Shown piece after piece: positions 62,307-64,000 of a DNA stretch of 64,000 bases (the stretch's first letter is position 1; every line of letters starts with the position of its first letter). The notes below the pieces were generated by a model. The model had not been told where the DNA came from and did not search any database. It saw nothing but the letters and a program-made list of their open reading frames with translations. The DNA lies in assembly GCA_964387325.1 (NCBI GenBank), contig CAYLYE010000004.1:3456-67455 (forward strand). The letters are read 5' to 3'. Both the position numbers and the translations under genes were made by a program. The stretch is from CAZZBK01 sp964387325. GTDB lineage: Bacteria; Planctomycetota; Planctomycetia; Pirellulales; PNKZ01.

Positions 62307-62435
62307 CCGCCACCCCCACTCGCTCGAAAGGCTCCTTGAGGGGGATTTTGATGCGGGGCGCGGCCACAATCAACGGCCAATATCGACATCCCCACATGCT
62401 TTGCGACGCAATGCGCATCGCGAGCCAGCAAGGGT

Positions 62436-62559
62436 TATTGATCCTCAGGTCATGAACTTCATAGGCCGAGCAACGCGAGGTCGGGACACACCGGGCTTCC
62501 GGTGGTCGCCCTGTGGCTCAATAGCCGCGCAGACCTCGATAATAACCTGAACCTCAATA
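62436..62559. repeat. Dispersed inverted-end element, copy 2 (124 bp)
   Basis: The ends TATTGATCCTCAG (62436) and CTGAACCTCAATA (to 62559) match copy 1 at 17772-17874, and the core has the same TAGGCCGAG, AACGCGAGG and GGTGGTCGCCCTGT blocks. The left end continues GTCATGAACTT, which matches the complement of copy 1's right arm. The right end supplies the TGA stop of the FabZ-like gene (62554-62556, minus strand). Confidence 0.8.
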
Positions 62560-63048
62560 ACCGCCCGAGAGCGGCACGCCCCGAATGAGCCCTTCGCAGA
62601 CCAAGTTCTGGTCGACGAAGCTTTGAAACCGGCTCACGATCATCGCCCCTCGGCGAACTTTCTCGACCTGCAGTACCGTGACCAATCGCTGGCCGGGCAC
62701 GACTCGTTCGCGAAAGCGCACGCCATCGACACCGCCGAAGCCCATGAGCTTCGCTCCCAGCAAGTCATGCTTGCCGGAAAAATAGCTGCACACCTGGGCT
62801 GCCGATTCGAGAATCAGCACGCCCGGCAACAACGGATAGTTGGGCATATGCCCACGAATCCAAAACGAGTCGGCCAATTGGTCTTGGTAACCGACGCAGA
62901 TTTGCCGCTCGCGATCGTCGAAGCAAATCGCCGTGAGTTGCTCGAACTCATAGCGTTGCGGGTTGTAACGACGGATTTCCTCCGTGTCAGCAACCACATT
63001 TCGCAGGTCGTACTCGTCAAAATCGAGAATCAAGTCTTGGGCCGACAT
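62554..63048 (-). CDS. FabZ-like 3-hydroxyacyl-ACP dehydratase (hot-dog fold)
   Basis: The product is 164 residues from ATG 63048; the upstream in-frame extension starts with TTG and adds non-family sequence. 'IRGHMPNYPLLPGVLILESA' carries the FabZ catalytic His and Glu (canonical GHFPxxPxxPGVLxxE). 'LLGAKLMGFGGVDGVRFRE' and 'VVPGQRLVTVLQVEKVRRGA' are the remaining hot-dog strands. The N-terminus is longer than typical FabZ (about 150). It dehydrates 3-hydroxyacyl-ACP in fatty-acid or lipid A-related synthesis. Its stop codon lies in a dispersed repeat. Confidence 0.9.
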   Translation of the reverse strand: MSAQDLILDFDEYDLRNVVADTEEIRRYNPQRYEFEQLTAICFDDRERQICVGYQDQLADSFWIRGHMPNYPLLPGVLILESAAQVCSYFSGKHDLLGAKLMGFGGVDGVRFRERVVPGQRLVTVLQVEKVRRGAMIVSRFQSFVDQNLVCEGLIRGVPLSGGY

Positions 63049-63218
63049 ACAAGCCATCCCGGGGATGTTCTGCTCGCAGCAAGCAAACCGTTCAAAAGGT
63101 TTAATCAAAGCGCTAGGGCCGAGAGCTAACGCGATGCGCGATCGGGATCAGAAACCGTGCCAAACATCGATCGACCAGCCGCGCGAGCGAGTGAACCGCT
63201 GCGTGACAGCCCGAGAGA

Positions 63219-63317
63219 CTAGGTCTTGACGCGCCAGCGCTTAAGGCGACGGGCCTTGGCGTTGGCCGGACGTTGACCGTGATTGGCTTTCTTCAGTTGA
63301 CGATGGGGCTTGGCCAT
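63219..63317 (-). CDS. 32-residue very basic protein
   Basis: The ATG at 63317 is preceded by GGGAG at correct spacing, and the frame encodes 'MAKPHRQLKKANHGQRPANA' followed by 'KARRLKRWRVKT' to a TAG. Twelve of 32 residues are Lys or Arg and there is no acidic residue. The composition and repeated K/R-A-N-x pattern suggest an RNA- or ribosome-associated small protein. I recall similar small basic proteins in planctomycetes but cannot name a family. It lies 171 bases upstream of the FabZ-like ATG on the same strand. Confidence 0.75.
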   Translation of the reverse strand: MAKPHRQLKKANHGQRPANAKARRLKRWRVKT

Positions 63318-63536
63318 GAGATTCACTCCCAATGCACGCGTTCTATCGGTGGGTTATTCGAGCCTTATAAACTAGCAGGCCCGGTCCGCGTAGAAAAGGG
63401 CGCAAAACGAACCCCCGCTTCAGGGGTCACCCTCGACGTGCTATTTTCTCGACCATTCCACGCTCCGATTTGCTTTTCTAGCTTGCGCCAATTAACTTTA
63501 GGGCTGCATATTTAGCGATTCTGGGAGCTTGGTCCG

Positions 63537-64000
63537 ATGCGATTTTGGTTCTTCGCCTGTTTGGCGCTCGCGGCCGGCTCGACGAACGCCGCTCCCTTTC
63601 ATGGCTGGGCCGACATGCGGGTCATTCAGCAGGACGGTGCCCCGGAACGAATCATCTCGGCCGATTTGGGAGGCGACGGACGCGACGAGTTGATCGTCGT
63701 CAACGCGCGGCAGACCCGATTGGATATCTATCGCTGGGTGCCCAAGACGGAACGCAAGTCGGCCGCTCCAGCCGATCCGAATCGCCCCAACGAGTTGCCG
63801 CTGGCCCCCGACTGGGTACGAGGCGAGCTCGCGCTCGATGAGGTGCCCGTCGATGTCGTGGCGCACGATCTCGACGGCGACAAGCGACCCGAGCTGCTCG
63901 TGCTCACCAGTCCGTCGCACAAAGTGGTCGCGTATCAGAAACAGCCGGGCGTGAGCAGCGACTCGGCCACGGCTTGGAAACGTTATCTGAGTTGGGATCT
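63537..64000 (+). CDS. Secreted FG-GAP/VCBS-type protein, N-terminal part (truncated by window edge)
   Basis: The ATG at 63537 follows GGGAG, and the frame stays open to the last base. A signal peptide ends near 'GSTNAAP'. 'ISADLGGDGRDELIVVN' and 'VAHDLDGDKRPELLVLT' are two FG-GAP/VCBS calcium-binding repeats (D-x-DGDG-like). Such proteins form extracellular beta-propellers in planctomycetes. Only about 154 residues are visible. It diverges from the small basic protein gene across 219 bases containing the weak pair TTGCGC (63483) / CATATT (63507). Confidence 0.8.
   Translation, partial: MRFWFFACLALAAGSTNAAPFHGWADMRVIQQDGAPERIISADLGGDGRDELIVVNARQTRLDIYRWVPKTERKSAAPADPNRPNELPLAPDWVRGELALDEVPVDVVAHDLDGDKRPELLVLTSPSHKVVAYQKQPGVSSDSATAWKRYLSWD

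Overview
The window reads as a chromosomal segment of a planctomycete, probably of the Pirellulales type. The markers are several secreted DUF1080 proteins, a Tat-signal Gfo/Idh/MocA oxidoreductase, a secreted sialate O-acetylesterase, NIPSNAP and neutral-ceramidase-like proteins, a multiheme cytochrome c with HEAT and TPR repeats, kdsB (hence LPS), a formylmethanofuran dehydrogenase subunit C homologue beside a MoeA-PBP fusion, and small conserved proteins of planctomycete type. The placement is inferred from protein families; no rRNA or tRNA gene was seen. No IS element, prophage or CRISPR array was recognised.

Layout. 0-4.3 kb: end of an MFS transporter, then sucC-sucD behind a strong sigma70-like promoter, then a class V aminotransferase. 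4.3-20 kb: an FHA/coiled-coil membrane protein, a DksA/TraR zinc-finger protein, an HtrA-like protease, mixed catabolic and salvage enzymes (nucleoside hydrolase, HD hydrolase, purine nucleoside phosphorylase) and SppA. 20-28.6 kb: part of a Tad/Flp pilus locus (two TadE-like proteins, one TadG-like protein, a 1229-residue TPR lipoprotein, a small Gly-rich lipoprotein and a CpaC/RcpA secretin); the ATPase, inner-membrane and prepilin genes are not in the window. 29-38.4 kb: an octaheme cytochrome, kdsB, a CoA transferase, a nitrilase-family/HAD/DUF1080 operon and a ceramidase-like protein. 38.5-41.6 kb: a FixL-type kinase with two FixJ-type regulators. 42-55.3 kb: a co-directional chemosensory operon (CheW, soluble GAF-containing MCP, CheR, CheA, CheC, CheD, CheY, CheB, CheY, CheX, two further receivers, second CheA) with no flagellar gene nearby. 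55.4-58.1 kb: FhcC and MoeA-PBP, convergent and overlapping by 4 nt. 58.2-62.3 kb: an accessory-looking cluster with a papain-like protease, a transglutaminase-like protein and a small exported or anchored protein joined to it by an ATGA overlap. 62.5-64 kb: a FabZ-like dehydratase, a 32-residue very basic protein and the start of an FG-GAP protein.

How the parts relate. The Tad fragment, the chemosensory operon without flagellar genes and the FixLJ set suggest surface-attached behaviour controlled by soluble signals. FhcC and MoeA fit the tetrahydromethanopterin-linked C1 pathway known in planctomycetes, whose formyl-MFR dehydrogenase needs a Mo/W pterin cofactor. Most intergenic gaps hold inverted-repeat elements: a CTAG-rich repeat, two copies of an ACCACAGAGG-type repeat, a two-hairpin element between convergent genes, and two copies of a roughly 100-125 bp element with inverted ends that supply the stop codons of adjoining genes.

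Limits: all assignments come from reading motifs by eye, without database searches. Start codons were chosen by ribosome-binding site and family fit.
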